From positions 17,628,754 through 17,692,753 of the forward strand of contig NC_053501.1 in assembly GCF_905171775.1 (NCBI RefSeq): DNA of 64,000 nucleotides. Reading direction: 5' to 3'. The notes beneath the pieces are model-generated. The model was not told the origin of the DNA and did no database searches. It was given only the letters and a program-made list of their open reading frames with translations. Each line of letters begins with the position of its first letter. The first letter of the stretch is position 1. A program made the translations under genes and the position numbers. The DNA comes from Rana temporaria. Lineage: Eukaryota; Chordata; Amphibia; Anura; Ranidae. Of the stretch, positions 1 to 11,069 are shown piece by piece.

Positions 1-144
1 AACTTATGTTTTAAAAATGTTTTATTTAGTCATGTGACCGCCACAGCACCAATTAGGGCTGACCAGACATAGAGTAATAGAGGCCCCTCCCAAGAATCTC
101 TCTCTTCAGATGCCAAAGTAAAGGGAGAGAATATATGACTGTTA

Positions 145-544
145 GGCCTCGTACACACGATAGGTTAACCAGAGGACAACGGTCTGATGAACCGTTTTCA
201 TCGGTCCAAACCGATAGTGTGTGGGCCCCATAGGTTATTTAACTATAGGTTAAAAAAAAGCCAACTTGCTTTAAATTTAACCTATGGATTCCTAACCGAT
301 GGGAAAAAAACGATCGTTAAAAATCGGTTAAAAATCCACGCATGCTCAGAATCAAGTCAACGCATGCTTGGAAGCATTGAACTTCGTTTTTTTCAGCACG
401 TCGTCGTGTTTTACGTCACCGCGTTCTGACAAGATTCTTTTTTTTAACTGATGGTGTGTAGGCACGACGGACCATCAGTCAGCTTCATCGGTTAACCTAT
501 GACAACAGTCCATTCTCGGATGGACTGATCGTGTGTACGAGGCT
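145..544. mobile_element. PIF/Harbinger-like MITE, 'GTACACACGA' family, copy 1
   Basis: A 400-bp non-coding element with inverted ends GGCCTCGTACACACGA / TCGTGTGTACGAGGCT and a TTA duplication on both sides (142-144, 545-547). The interior is also palindromic (GATAGGTTAACC-type blocks) and matches the copy near 17.14 kb. The 3-bp TWA duplication indicates PIF/Harbinger. The rest of 1-759 holds no exon that I can see. Confidence 0.75.
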
Positions 545-759
545 TTAAAGTTCTATTCTGTGCAGAAAACATCTATGTATGTATGGAGATCTCTTATGTA
601 CATATAGATTTTCCTCTGTACTGTTACTTTGTCTTTGATAATTAAAAAAGAAAAAGAAGAAATAAGATTATGACCAGTAGGTTGTCCCCGACCTACAGAA
701 TTAGTTATATCTGTGGGTAACCCAATTCAAAGATATCAAAGGAAATCACTTCCGCATAC

Positions 760-875
760 CTCTCCAGTGTATTGTGAGCATTCTGCGAAACAGAAGAAGC
801 TCTCAGGCTGCTAACACTGCGATGATAGGATCTCCTTCCACGGGCAGATGGTGCGTCCTGGATCTCGCCTACACC
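760..875 (-). CDS. TOGARAM1: TOGARAM1 exon 16 (linker before C-terminal TOG)
   Basis: A 116-bp exon with acceptor TGTGTTGTACAG and donor GGAGAG|GTATGC (residues 1080-1118). It reads GVGEIQDAPSARGRRSYHRS, then SLRASSVSQNAHNTLER, a basic Ser/Arg-rich linker before the C-terminal TOG domain. It ends with two bases of an Arg codon. The remaining exons, for the last TOG domain and the stop, must lie to the left of the window. Confidence 0.94.
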
Positions 876-1180
876 CTGTACAACACAGACAATACACAAT
901 GAGAAGACGGACACCAGGGACACCCACGTCTATACAAGACTTCCCATACAAAAAAGGTCTGATTATTCCAAAATCAACAGTCCCTTGGATGATTCTCCCG
1001 TTTCCCCTACCAAACTTGTACAAATTGGGCAACCTGATCATTTCCTATGGCGCAGTAACAGAGCACCATTCCGTCTTTAGTTTGTTGGAAAATAGAGAAC
1101 GGAACAGACCAGGTTTTTGGTCAGCAATATCCTTCGACACGTGGTCCCCTGAAACCTGCTTTGAAGAGCTTTCTTCTTAC

Positions 1181-1307
1181 CTTGAGCTGTATATGTTTAA
1201 TTACGTCCCTTATAGATGGCAAGTCCTTGCTTGGTACATATTTGTGCAGCATTTTGTCAAAGTCGGGATGTGACATCAGATAGTGAAGCATCTTTCGGCC
1301 GTAGAAT
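1181..1307 (-). CDS. TOGARAM1: TOGARAM1 exon 15 (end of TOG domain)
   Basis: A 127-bp exon with acceptor TTTTGTTGCAG and donor CTCAAG|GTAAGA (residues 1037-1079). It encodes FYGRKMLHYLMSHPDFDKML and HKYVPSKDLPSIRDVIKHI, the last HEAT repeat of this TOG domain. YGRKML and KYVPSKDLP are strongly conserved. Confidence 0.95.
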
Positions 1308-1332
1308 CTGCAACAAAAGCATTAAAGACTAA

Positions 1333-2009
1333 GGCCGCGATTCAGATACATTGTCGTATCTTTGAGTGGGCGTAACGCATTTCCTATGCGCTACGCCGAC
1401 GTAACATTGAGAGGCAAGTACTGTATCCAGAAAGCACTTGCTCCCAAAGTTACGTTGGCGTATCGTAAATGGGCCGGCGTAAGCCCATGTAATTCAAAGT
1501 AGCAAGGCAGTGGGCGTGTTGTTTTTTAATGAAGCGTGACCCCATGTAAATGCATGGCCGATAGAACGGCGCATGCTCAGAGTCACGTCACAAATACTCC
1601 CTAAGATACGTTGACTCAATGCTTTGTCGACGTGAACGTAACATACACCCAGCCCCATTCACGTACGACTTACGCAAACGACGTAAAATACGACGCTGTT
1701 CCGACGTCCATACCTTAACATGACTTACCCCTGCTTTATGAGGGGTAAAGTTACGCCGGACCGACGCCTTACGTAAACGGCGTAGCTAAATCAGACGGGC
1801 GCAAGTACGTTTCTGAATCGGCGTATCTAGGTCATTTGCATATTCGACACGTAAATCTACGGAAGCGCCCCTAGCGTAAATATGCACCCAAGGTACGACG
1901 GCGTAAGAGACTTACGTCGGTCGTATCTTGGCCAAATTCAGGCGCAACTGCCTATATGAATCAGCGCATTGATACGACGGCGCTCATTTGGACTTTCTGA
2001 ATCTGGGCC
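1333..2009. mobile_element. Harbinger-like 'GGGCCAGATTC' element, copy 1
   Basis: A 677-bp CpG-rich, partly self-complementary element without coding capacity. Its ends read GGCCGCGATTCAG / CTGAATCTGGGCC and are flanked by TAA (1330-1332, 2010-2012). The interior repeats motifs such as GGCGTAAG and ATTTGCATATTC, shared with the other copies in the window. Confidence 0.75.
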
Positions 2010-2034
2010 TAAATGAGCACACAGGTCATAACCA

Positions 2035-2200
2035 GGGCTTTTTTTCTCTCAGGAAATAGGTGCAAGTACTCCCCACTTCCAAGTCACCCCTTGTCTCCAT
2101 CCCCTACCCACCTCCGAGCATGATCCTCTGAGCCAGCGACAAAAAAAAAAAAAAAAGCCAAGTGGTTTATTGGGTACAGGAACAAACTGCATGGTGCAGA
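2035..2200. mobile_element. hAT-like fragment (CCAGGGCTT end)
   Basis: The stretch CCAGGGCTTTTTTTCTCTCAG followed by a Pro-rich-looking C/T segment and an A run matches the left end of the hAT-like element at 17809-18409. Its right end is missing. It ends about 40 bp from the exon 14 donor. Confidence 0.45.
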
Positions 2201-2235
2201 ATGTTCGCTTGGCACATCAACGTGCCACTTCTTAC

Positions 2236-2394
2236 CTGGTTTCCTGAGAGCTATCCTGAGCAAACTTGGCTATAGCGGGCAACGCTCTATCAGTGATGTC
2301 CTTGATACCAGACAGGACCCGTCCAGGCCCCATTCGCTCCACCAAGTCAGACATGTGCTGGGCTGTGCTCTTCCTCACTGCAGTGTTCAAATGG
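2236..2394 (-). CDS. TOGARAM1: TOGARAM1 exon 14 (TOG domain)
   Basis: A 159-bp, frame-neutral exon (phase 2 to 2) with acceptor TTGTGTCTCCATAG and donor ACCAG|GTAAGA (residues 984-1037). It encodes SHLNTAVRKSTAQHMSDLVE, MGPGRVLSGIKDITDRALP and KFAQDSSQETR. Because it is frame-neutral and covers about one and a half HEAT repeats, skipping would shorten the TOG fold without a frameshift. A transposon fragment begins about 40 bp past the donor. Confidence 0.95.
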
Positions 2395-2489
2395 CTATGG
2401 AGACACAACCCAAAATGTGGTATAGAAGCAGAAGCACAACGCAAGAACATAATGTCAAACCATCAAAAATGTGGGGCTTAATGAAAACA

Positions 2490-2511
2490 TAAATATAATA
2501 AATAATAAATA

Positions 2512-2551
<40 letters not shown>

Positions 2552-2604
2552 TTATAATAATAATAATAATAAATATAATAAATAAATATAATAAATATCT
2601 GACT
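2490..2604. repeat. (ATA/AAT)n microsatellite
   Basis: About 115 bp of AATAATA-type trinucleotide repeat with interruptions. Such tails often follow the 3' ends of frog interspersed repeats. It lies in the intron between exons 13 and 14. Confidence 0.9.
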
Positions 2605-2725
2605 GTATAATCTCAGTCAGATATATTACAACTGCAGTGCCTTGAAAAAGTAAGGTCACACTGCTGCTTTAAAACTCTTGCCCCTGAATACAAAGGAAGT
2701 CAAAAGTTAAAACGTGTCCTTTTAC

Positions 2726-2961
2726 CTGAGCCCTCCGTTTATGAGCGCGGCTAAAGCACGCAGCGGCGTCACATGTTGTATCATCGCGCCAAGGGCCTTA
2801 TCCACATCTTCTCGGATGAAGATGTTTGGCTCTCCGGCTTTGTGGAGAAGTACGCGGACACAGTTGTCCAGTTCATGGTCCATGTTCTTCTTTAGGTGTG
2901 TAAACAGGTCTCCTAAACACCCGATGGCTGCCCGAGAAACAGTGGAACGCAAGTTCTTTAC
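2726..2961 (-). CDS. TOGARAM1: TOGARAM1 exon 13 (TOG domain core)
   Basis: A 236-bp exon with acceptor TTTGTGTTTTAG and donor CTCAG|GTAAAA (residues 906-984). It carries VKNLRSTVSRAAIGCLGDLF, FTHLKKNMDHELDNCVRVLL and FIREDVDKALGAMIQHV, the middle HEAT repeats. The loops NLRSTVSR and EPNIFIRE correspond to the conserved tubulin-facing turns of TOG domains. Similarity to mammalian TOGARAM1 is very high here. Confidence 0.96.
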
Positions 2962-3194
2962 CTAAAACACAAAATTTGGAAAACTCACTGAAAACCAGAT
3001 CACACACCTCTTTGACTTTCTTAAAGTGGTCCTATAATTAAATCAATAAAATGCAAGCTTATAAGTGAGGGTGTGCGGTGTGCACTAAAAAGGTGTCAAA
3101 GTATACAGTTTACTGAAAACACCTTCAAAGCACTGCTTCAGTCCCTGAATATCTCATAAAAAAAAATCAGGTTTCTAAAAGTGCGGCGTCTACT

Positions 3195-3835
3195 CACGCC
3201 AAACCCCGAAAGACAGATCATAGTTACATAGTAGGCGAGGTTGAAAAAAGACACAAGTCCAACCTATGTGTGTGATTCTATGTCAGTATTACCTTCTATA
3301 TCATGGTATGTTGTGGTTGTTCAGGTGCTTATCTAATAGTTTTTTGAAACTACCAATGCTCCCCGCTGAGACCACCGCCTGTGGAAGGGAATTCCACATC
3401 CTTGCCACTCTTACAGTAAAAAGAACCATCTACGTAGTTTAAGGTTAAAACTCTTTTCTTCTAATTTTAATAAATGGCCACGTGTCTTATTAATCTCCCT
3501 TCCGAAAAAAAGTTTTATCACTATTGTGTGGTCACCAGTATGGCATTTGTACATTGAAATCGTATCCCCTCTCAAGTGTCTCCTCTCTAGAGAGAATAAG
3601 TTCAGTGCTCACAACCTTTCCTCATAACCAATATCTTCCAGATCCTTTATTAGCTTCATTGCCCTTCTTTGTACTCGTTCCATTTCCAGTACATCCCTCC
3701 TGAGGACTGGTGCCCAGAACTGGACAGCATACTCCAGGTGTGGCTGGACCAGAGAGTCTTATAGGGAAGGAAAATGATTTTCCTGAAATAAATCCCTTTT
3801 TTAATGCATGCCAATATTCTGTTTGCATCATTTCA
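3195..3835 (-). mobile_element. CR1/L2-type LINE fragment (C-terminal end of RT polyprotein)
   Basis: On the minus strand, across two or three frames, it reads like the post-catalytic tail of a jockey/CR1 reverse transcriptase: LVQPHLEYAVQFWAPVL, MERVQRRAMKLI, FSLERRHLRGD, TRGHLLKLEEKSFNLK, WNSLPQAVVSA-like and IGSFKKLLDKHLN. Stops and frameshifts show that it is dead. The catalytic domain is absent, as is usual for 5'-truncated LINE copies. Confidence 0.7.
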
Positions 3836-4639
3836 GGGTTATACAGTGAAGGATTGAATGGGTCTGTAGTGAAATGACAAATACACTCTTCTAGCCTATG
3901 GTACTTACAAAGGGTTCGGTTTATAAAATATTCTTTGAATAAATGTCATATATACACTATAAGTATCAGTTTGTTTGTTTTTTGCCATCCCTGTCTCATT
4001 AGGCAGATTTCCCCTCATTTCCTGTGCCGTAGAATTAACGGGGGAAATGAAAGGAATCCTATAATCCTTGACCTTTAGTTATCCTTGGTGACCTGCTACT
4101 AACTGGCTGAAAGCTTTACTATTCTATTGTAGAGATGTCATTTACATTGTCCTCTGTTCTGATCTGTTTTTTGTGATAATTAGAAGCATTGGGAATCGGT
4201 TATTTGAAGGAACTCAGGGTAATAAAGAGTAAGTAATTATGTGGAATTATATTGATTGTTTCCTCCTACCAAAATCTACTTAAAAGAGAAGTATGAGAAA
4301 TATTTTGTTTCCTGAATCATACTTGCCTAGGTGAATGCAAAAATCAGTCCCCCGCCGGCTCTAAGGCTGAGAACCGAGTGATCCACCACAGCTGATCACT
4401 TGGTTCTCAGAGCTTTCTGAGCAAAGAGCTGGTGACTGTCAGTCGCAGCCTTCTGCTAGGCCCCCAGCCATTCCCATTGGACAGCTGAGCTTTGGAGGGG
4501 GCGAGAGCGGCCAGCTCAGGCTCTCATTGGCTGGCTGAGAGGCTAAGCTAGGTGCCTGTCCCGATCATATGGTTGCGATCCTTCCGGAACCTGGAATGGC
4601 TCAGTGACATCAGCCGACAGTGGGCTTCAGCCTACTGTC
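3836..4639. other. Intron sequence, unclassified
   Basis: About 800 bp of the intron between exons 12 and 13. I see no exon, tandem array or clear element. The 4345-4560 part (TCTCAGAGCTTTCTGAGC, GGCTGGCTGAGAGGC) resembles a segment near 14760-15060, so both probably belong to one degraded repeat family. Confidence 0.5.
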
Positions 4640-5572
4640 TGCTGAAAACAGGTCACAGGAGTGCAGAACAGAGAAGCAGCAAAGAGGCCCATGGTAACTC
4701 TGGAGGAGCTGCAGAGATCAAGAGATCCACAGCACTGGTGGGAGAATCTGTCCACAGGACAAATATTAGTCGTGCTCTCCACAAATCTGGTCTTTATGGA
4801 AGAGTGACAAGAAGAAAGCCATTGTTGAAAAAAGCCATAAGAAGTCCCGTTTACAGTTTGCGAGAAGCCATGTGGGGGACACAGTAAACATGTGGAAGAA
4901 GGTGCTCTGGTCAGAGGAGACCAAAATTGAACTTTTGGCCTAAAAGCAAAACGCGGTGGGTGACGGAAAACGAACACTGCACATCACCCTGAACACGCCA
5001 TCCCCCACCGTGAAATATGGTGGTGAAAGCATCATGTTGTGGGGATGCTTGTCTTCAGCATGGACAGGGTAGCTGTTTAGAGTTGACGGGAAGATGGATG
5101 GAGCCAAAAACAGGACATATTCATGTTTTTTAGAATGAACAAAGTCCAGACCTAAATCCAATTGAAAGTATGTGGCAAAACTTAAAAATTGCTGATCACA
5201 GACGCTCTCCATCCAATCTGACAGAGCTTGAGAAATTTTGCAAAGAAGAATGGGCAAAAATGTCCCTCTCTAGATGTGCAAAGCTGGTAGAGACATCCCC
5301 AAAAAGGCTTGCAGCTGTAATTGCAGCAAAAAGGTGATTCTAGAAAGTATTGACTCAGGGGGGCTGAACACAAATGCCCCCCACCCTTTTCACATATTTA
5401 TTTGTAAAAATAAATAAATTGAAAAACTATTTATCATTTTCCTTCCACTTTACAATTATGTGCCACTTTGTGTTGGTCTATTTCATAAAATCCCAATAAA
5501 ATACATTTACGTTTTTGGTTGTAACATGACAAAATTTGGAAAATTTCAAGGGGTATGAATACTTTTATAAGT
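4640..5572 (+). pseudogene. Tc1-like transposase remnant
   Basis: A decayed Tc1/mariner transposon in plus orientation. Recognisable transposase pieces include SGLYGRVTRRKPLL, a segment equivalent to VLWSEETKIEL, GGESIMLWGCLS, SPDLNPIESMWQNLK and ARLVETSPKRLAAVIAAK-like sequence, spread over different frames with stops. About 100 bp of the catalytic core is deleted near 5100-5140. The AT-rich 3' terminal region follows (CATTTACGTTTTTGGTTGTAA ... GGTATGAATACTTTT). It cannot encode an active enzyme. Confidence 0.8.
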
Positions 5573-5708
5573 AGCAATAGCAATTCTAGCCGGGGGAAAA
5601 GTACCACCAAGACAGGACTTTAAAAAAGTTTTCAAAATTATTAGGCAACGGGAGGAATAGAATAAAGCCTCCCAGATTTTATTCCTAGTTTTAGGGGTAT
5701 GCATGGTC

Positions 5709-6419
5709 ATGGGCGTCCGCTCCATAGGGCAATGGGGGGCAATTGAACCCCCCTGGAAAATCGAGACGGTGTTGAAAAGTGAAGACACCCCTCCGCGACT
5801 GAAACAGTGACAGCGCCACTGTGACAGGCAGGTTAGAAAAGGGAGAGAGAGAAGCGAGCTGCAGGCCGTGGTGTTGCAAGGAGGGGCAAGGGGTGGTCTG
5901 GTGTGGGGAGACACCACTGCTCCTGACCAACTATCCCCTTCTCTCGCGGCCGCGGGCTGTCTGAGTGGTCCCGGGCCGGATGTCACACAGGCACAGCGAG
6001 AAGAGTGAAGCCGCTTCCCCCTCCAGTGTTTATTTGTACACAGGGGGAGAGAACCTGCTGTGCCTGTGCTGATCTGGGTCAGTCTGTGCTGAAGGGGGGG
6101 GGTCCATCTGTGCTGAAAAAGAGGTCTGTGCGGTATGGGGGAGTCTGTGCTGAAGGAGGGGGGTCCATCTGTGCTGAAGGGGGTCTGTACATTCTCTAGG
6201 CTATATTAATTTGGGAATGGAGTGAAGCTGATTTATCTCAAAAACTATTATTTCACACTGCCAGCTGGGTGCTAAACCATAATTTTAGCGGTGCTATTCG
6301 GCTGCTAACGGGTCGCGTTTAACCCCCGCTAGCGTTTGAAGAAAGGGTTAAATGCGACTGTGTATCGCCGCTGCCGAAGCGCCCCCCCCCCCCCTGAAAA
6401 AATTTCAGCGGACGCCCAT
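5709..6419. mobile_element. Non-autonomous element with ATGGGCGTCCGC ends
   Basis: A 711-bp stretch bounded by ATGGGCGTCCGCT and its inverted copy AGCGGACGCCCAT. The interior has a degenerate GT-rich tandem segment near 6050-6190 (GGTCTGTGCTGAAGGGGG) and a run of 15 C at about 6382-6395. No coding capacity and no clear target duplication were found, so the class is uncertain. Confidence 0.5.
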
Positions 6420-6674
6420 GTGCATGGTGCCAAGGTATCTTTCCCAATTTGAGCAGTAAGATGGGGTACGCAAGTTCAAATTATTTAGAATAGAAGAGTA
6501 TATAAGGAAAAGATTCTTTGGGTTGTGGGGGACGTTCGACATCTGGTTTCAAATTCTGTTGCGGTCGTTGACCACTCATGTTTTTTTTTTTTGTCAGAAA
6601 TTCCAGCAGACTACATAATATCTAAACACGTCAGAGAGCACATAACTGCATACTCTCCAATACAACCCCCTTAC

Positions 6675-6780
6675 CTCTTGTGCAACTGCAATCTTGAGCT
6701 CATGGAGCCTTTCAATAATGACATCCGAATGGAAGATGGACAGAGATCGTAGCAGATTCAAACCTTCGATCTTTTTCTCC
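6675..6780 (-). CDS. TOGARAM1: TOGARAM1 exon 12 (TOG domain)
   Basis: A 106-bp exon with acceptor AATATTTACAG and donor CAAGAG|GTAAGG (residues 870-905). It encodes WEKKIEGLNLLRSLSIFHSD and HELKIAVAQE, the end of the first HEAT repeat and the start of the second. It ends in phase 0. Confidence 0.95.
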
Positions 6781-6946
6781 CTGTAAATATTTGCGTCAAA
6801 CAGAAAAACCCCATTAATGAACATTAGGAGATATTTAAAAATTTTTGGTTAATGCAAATCCTATTTTTTTTTTTTTATATTGCCTGGGGGCTCTGTTGGG
6901 CAGTAACAGAATAATGCAACATGGCTACCCGCTTTCTTTCTTCTCT

Positions 6947-7354
6947 AATGCCCTGTGCACACAAGCGGAATTTCCGCCAGAAAAAGTCTGATGTGAGCTT
7001 TTCATCGGAAATAACGACCGTGTGTATGCTCCATGGTGTCGAAATTTCCGCCAGGAAAAGTTTGAAAGCAGGTTTTCAATTTTTACGACGGGAAAAATTC
7101 CTATCGGAAAATCTGTTCCAACGGGAAAATTCCAACGGGGGAAAAAAAAAAAAAAACACGAATGCTCGGAAACAATTTGACGCATGCTCGGAAGCATTGA
7201 ACTTATTTTTCTCGCCTCGTCGTAGTGTTGTACGTCACAGCGTTCTTAACGCTCGAAAGTTCAGAGAATGCAATTCAAGCTTGAGCGGAATTCTGTCAGA
7301 AAGACCATCCAACTTTTTTCCCAACCGAAATTTCGCTCGTGTGTACAGGGCATT
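6947..7354. mobile_element. PIF/Harbinger-like MITE, 'GTACACACGA' family, copy 2
   Basis: The ends ATGCCCTGTGCACACAAGCG and CGTGTGTACAGGGCAT are inverted copies, with TAA/TTA flanks. The interior has AATTTCCGCCAGAAAAAG-like inverted blocks and a central A run. Non-coding. Confidence 0.65.
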
Positions 7355-7998
7355 ACAGTCTCTCTGGTGCAACTGAGCACCCATTGTGCTTTATTGTGCA
7401 CACGGACACTCTCAGCCTCACACGTTCCAATGTCTGCCAAGCTTGCACTTCCTTTGCCTGATCAGTCTACTTAAAGGAGTAGCACAGTGTAGAATTTAGC
7501 TAGGTTCTCTTCAGAGTATTTTGCAGAGCCAACTATTCCACCCAACCATTGGTTTGACCTCAGTCTTGTGGTGGCTCATCTAGAAACAATATGATCTTAT
7601 ATAAAGCTGTCCTGTGTATCGCCACCATTAACTCTGGTACCATCATTTAGGTACCCTCCCTGGTCTGCATGGACATTCACCATCCAGTCTCCATTGGGGG
7701 TAAAATCACTTTGCTCAGGTTCCATATACAAATGCATAACAACTTAAAAGTTGAACGCCAGGTATGATCCTTACTGCATGCTTAAGCTGGCCATAACATG
7801 GATTGAAATTCAGCCAGTTCACCAGGAACTAGACATATTTTGAACCATGCATGGCCTAAACATTGCCTTTTATTGTAGTCATCAACGAATCTTGACAAGC
7901 CCTGCCCTTTTCATCAAACATAAATCAAAAGAAAAAAAAAACGAATACAAAAAATGAAAAAAATTAAATAAAAACAGAAATAGTTCCAGGTTGCTTAC

Positions 7999-8134
7999 CA
8001 GTCATCGTCAGACAGAAGTTTAAACACCTCAATGATGGTCAGGTCTGGTCTGGGCAGTTCTTTGGGCACAGTAGCATCTATGACATCAGAGCTACGACTG
8101 ATAGAAGATCTGTCTCGGTATGGACTGCGTTGTA
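7999..8134 (-). CDS. TOGARAM1: TOGARAM1 exon 11 (start of next TOG domain)
   Basis: A 136-bp exon with acceptor AATGTTCACAG and donor GACTG|GTAAGC (residues 825-870). After a Ser/Arg-rich start (YRDRSSISRSSD) it enters the first HEAT repeat of the TOG domain that follows the linker, ending LSDDDW. The Trp codon is split across the junction; this tryptophan in the first HEAT loop is the typical tubulin-contact position of TOG domains (established for the fold; function here inferred). Confidence 0.93.
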
Positions 8135-8340
8135 CTGTGAACATTAACACAAGTTGCCGGTTGATTTGATACAGGAGAAAGGGAGAACATTGCCAGCCAC
8201 ATAAGAAAATCTTCTGCCAACTACATACAGACCATTTGTTTCCTATCTACTCAGAATAAGAGGAGAATCCTCACATGTGAATATCAATGCACTTAAACTA
8301 AAGCTTTTGTAAATAGGTCACATAAACCTACAACATCTAT

Positions 8341-8975
8341 GGGCTAGATTCAGGTAGGGCTACGTAACTTTGTGCGGGCGTAGCGTATGTTATTTACGCT
8401 ACGCCGCCGCAATTTAGAAAGGCAAGTGCAGTATTCACAAAGCACTTGCTCCATAAGTTGCGGCAGCGTAGCGTAAATCTGCCGGCGTAAGCGCGCCAAA
8501 TTCAAATTGTCAAGAGGTGGGTGTGTTTTATGTAAATAAACATGACCCCACGTAAATTACGTTTCTAACTAACGGCGCATGCGCCGGCCGTGAACGTATC
8601 AAAGTGCGCATGCTCCTAATCACGTCGCAAATAGTCAATGCCTTCGACGTGAACGTAATTTACGCAAAGCCCTTTTCGCGAACGACTTACGCAAACGACG
8701 CAAAATTTGACGATGTCCCGACGTCCATACTTAACATTGGTTACTCCTCATATAGCAGGAGTAACCTTACGCCGGAAAAAGCATTACGTAAAAAAAATCC
8801 GCCGGGCGCACGTACGTTTTTGAATCGGCGTATCCAGCTCATTTGCATATTCTACGCTGAAATCGATGGAAGCGCCACCTAGCGGCCAGCGTAAATATGC
8901 ACCCTAAGATACGACGGCGTAGGAGACTTACGCCGCTCGTATCTTAGCCTAATTTAAGCGTATCTGGTTTCCAGA
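8341..8975. mobile_element. Harbinger-like 'GGGCCAGATTC' element, copy 2
   Basis: This begins GGGCTAGATTCAGGTAGG and shares the family's interior (GCAAGTGC...CACAAAGCACTTGC, CCACCTAGCGGCCAGCG, ACGACGGCGTAGGAGAC). The right terminus is eroded, so the end is approximate. Confidence 0.65.
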
Positions 8976-9024
8976 ATAAAAATCATAAATCGCACTTTCT
9001 ACATTGGTTAGAAGATCTAAAGCA

Positions 9025-9524
9025 CAGGTCTTCAAACTGTGACCCGGGGGGCCGGATGTGGCCCATTGCCCTTCCAATTGAATGAACAATGGGGCCACAA
9101 AGATACCATCGATGGGGCAAAATTCCTACCAAAGACACCATTGATGGGGAACAATTCCTACCAAAGACTCCATCGATGGGGCAAAATTCCTACCAAAGAC
9201 ACCATCGATGGGGCACAATTCCTACCAAAGACAACATCAATGGGGCACAATTCCTACCAAAGACCCCATCAATGGGGCACAATTCCTACCAAAGACCCCA
9301 TCAATGGGGCACATTTCCTACCAAAGACCCCATCGATGGGGCATCATTTCTTTCAATGGCACAAAGGATGGGGCACAATTCCCCTCACTGACACCAAAGA
9401 CGGGGCATTGTTTACTCCAATTGATGCTAGTACATTTTCTACTCCAGATGGCCACAGTCCAGACCCCCCTAAAGTCTGAAGGACAGTAAATTGTCCCTTT
9501 GTTTAGAGAGTTTGGAGACCCCTG
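9025..9524. mobile_element. hAT-like element containing a 32-bp minisatellite
   Basis: The left end CAGGTCTTCAAACTGTG and the right end, inverted CAGGGGTCTCCAAACTC, are hAT/Charlie-like. Flanks ATCTAAAG (9015-9022) and TTCTAAAG (9525-9532) make a slightly decayed 8-bp duplication. The core, about 9095-9370, is a minisatellite of 32-bp units (GATGGGGCACAATTCCTACC), about eight copies. The ORFs across it are artefacts of the repeat. Confidence 0.7.
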
Positions 9525-9765
9525 TTCTAAAGTATTATGGATGTAATGAGATGTTCAGGCCTTCTATACCTGGGGATTTCTTCACGCTGGAACTTCTTTT
9601 AAAAGATGGTGGACTGATGGCTAGGTTTTCCAGACCGTCTGATTGTGGTGTCCAAGCTGGAGCAACGACAAAACAAGAGGAGAGTTGAAAATAAGTGAGC
9701 AGGAAGCTCGGCACCTGTCAATAGGTTATGTCCAACTGTACTCTAAAGTGGTTGTAAACCCTTAC

Positions 9766-9962
9766 ATACAGTGGGGAAAATTATTATTTGATCCCCTGCA
9801 GATTTTGGAGGTTTTTACACTTACAAAGAAAAGAAGGGTCTATACATTTTATCATAGGTGTATTTTATATGATAGAGAGAATATCAACCAAAAATCCAGA
9901 AAAAAACCCACGATACAAAATGTTATAAATGGAGTTGCAGTTCAGTGAGTAAAATAATTTGA
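9766..9962 (-). mobile_element. Tc1-like terminal fragment
   Basis: CAGTGGGGAAAATTATTATT followed by TGATCCCCTGCAGATTTT and an AT-rich tail to CAGTGAGTAAAATAATTTGAG. It is the inverted counterpart of the better-preserved end at 62975-63286 and matches the non-coding termini of Tc1 elements common in fish and frogs. Confidence 0.6.
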
Positions 9963-11069
9963 GGGCTCATCATGGTAATGTATAGAGATGGTGGTCCAGC
10001 ATCAGGGTGGTTCCAGTGGTGGAGGTCCCAGAAGTGGTCAGATCTGCAGTCCCAACCTGGCCAGCAGAGGGAAGCCACAGCAGTAGAAACACCAAGGGAT
10101 CAACTGCGTTGCCGGTGTTCTTACGAGAAAGGCCCCCTGTCAAATAATGTCCGTCCTGTACTGTGCTTGCGCAATACGGAGCGGTCGAAAGCCAACAAAC
10201 ATTGGAATAAGCTCCTGATGCTTGTGCAAGTCTGCAAGGGGCATACTTGTTCATGATGGGTGGATGGCAACAGAAGGGGGGCGTAATGATGGGCAGTGCT
10301 GTTAAGATGGGGGCGGAATTTGTCACGAAGCTGAAACACATCTCAAATCTCATAAGCAAATATATCTCCGCTATTCTTTCTACACGTGTTAAGGGCAACA
10401 CGTGTAGGACGAATAGCAGAGATATATTTGTTTAGGAGATGTTTTTCAGCTTTGTGATATATTCCGCCCCCATCTTAACAGCACTGCCCATCTTTACTAA
10501 ATACGCCCCCTTCTGTTGCCATCCACCCCCATCATGAACAAGTCCGCTCCTTGCAGACTTGCAGGAGCGTGTGGCACTATAGTGCACAGGCACTATTAAC
10601 AGCTGATCGTCAATTTGGCGTCTCAATACTGCGCAAGCACTGCGCAGTACCAGGTGGGCCTTATTTGACAGGGGGCATTTATGGACAGGACACCGGGATC
10701 AGCGTGGAACGCAATACTTGGAGGCGACGTCAGGAAACCAACAACCAGCATGGACTGTAAACTGCGTTTCGGAACAACTGATTGGTTCCTTCTTCATGCC
10801 AGACTGGCAATCAGTTCCGAAACGCTTCCTGCCCCCTTTACATAACTTCTGGTTTGCAGTCCATGCTGATTGTTTGTCTCCTTCCGGTGACTACAACTCC
10901 GGGTCTTGCGTTCCACGCTGATCCCGGGAGCGTGGTTGATCCCTTGGTGTTTCTACTGCTGCAGCTTCCCTCTGCTGGCCAGGTTGGGACTCCCTGTTGC
11001 AGATCGGACCACTTCTAGGACCTCCAGAACTGGGACCACCATCCCTATACATTACCATGATGAGCCCTC
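9961..11069. repeat. 1.1-kb foldback (long inverted repeat) element
   Basis: The first about 150 bp (GAGGGCTCATCATGGTAATG ... AGTAGAAACACCAAGGGATC) reappear inverted at the right end (GATCCCTTGGTGTTTCTACT ... CATTACCATGATGAGCCCTC). A second palindrome, about 10180-10560, is centred near 10391 on a TAAGGGCAACACGTG-type loop, and a third is near 10730-10900. No coding capacity. It resembles foldback or MITE-type DNA elements; the family is unknown to me. Confidence 0.75.

Noticed and set aside
848..1273. A 141-residue plus-strand ORF
   Set aside because: It is antisense to TOGARAM1 exons 15 and 16 and the intron between them; the spliced minus-strand reading is conserved, this one is not.
4552..4887. 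A 111-residue ORF as a novel gene
   Set aside because: Its second half is Tc1 transposase (GLYGRVTRRKP) and its first half is unrelated intron sequence; it is a chance join within a dead transposon.
9039..9489. Repeat protein-like ORFs (SMGHNSYQRPHQWGTIPTK)
   Set aside because: The 32-bp unit is not a multiple of three, so the same words appear in all frames; the array sits inside a hAT-like element.
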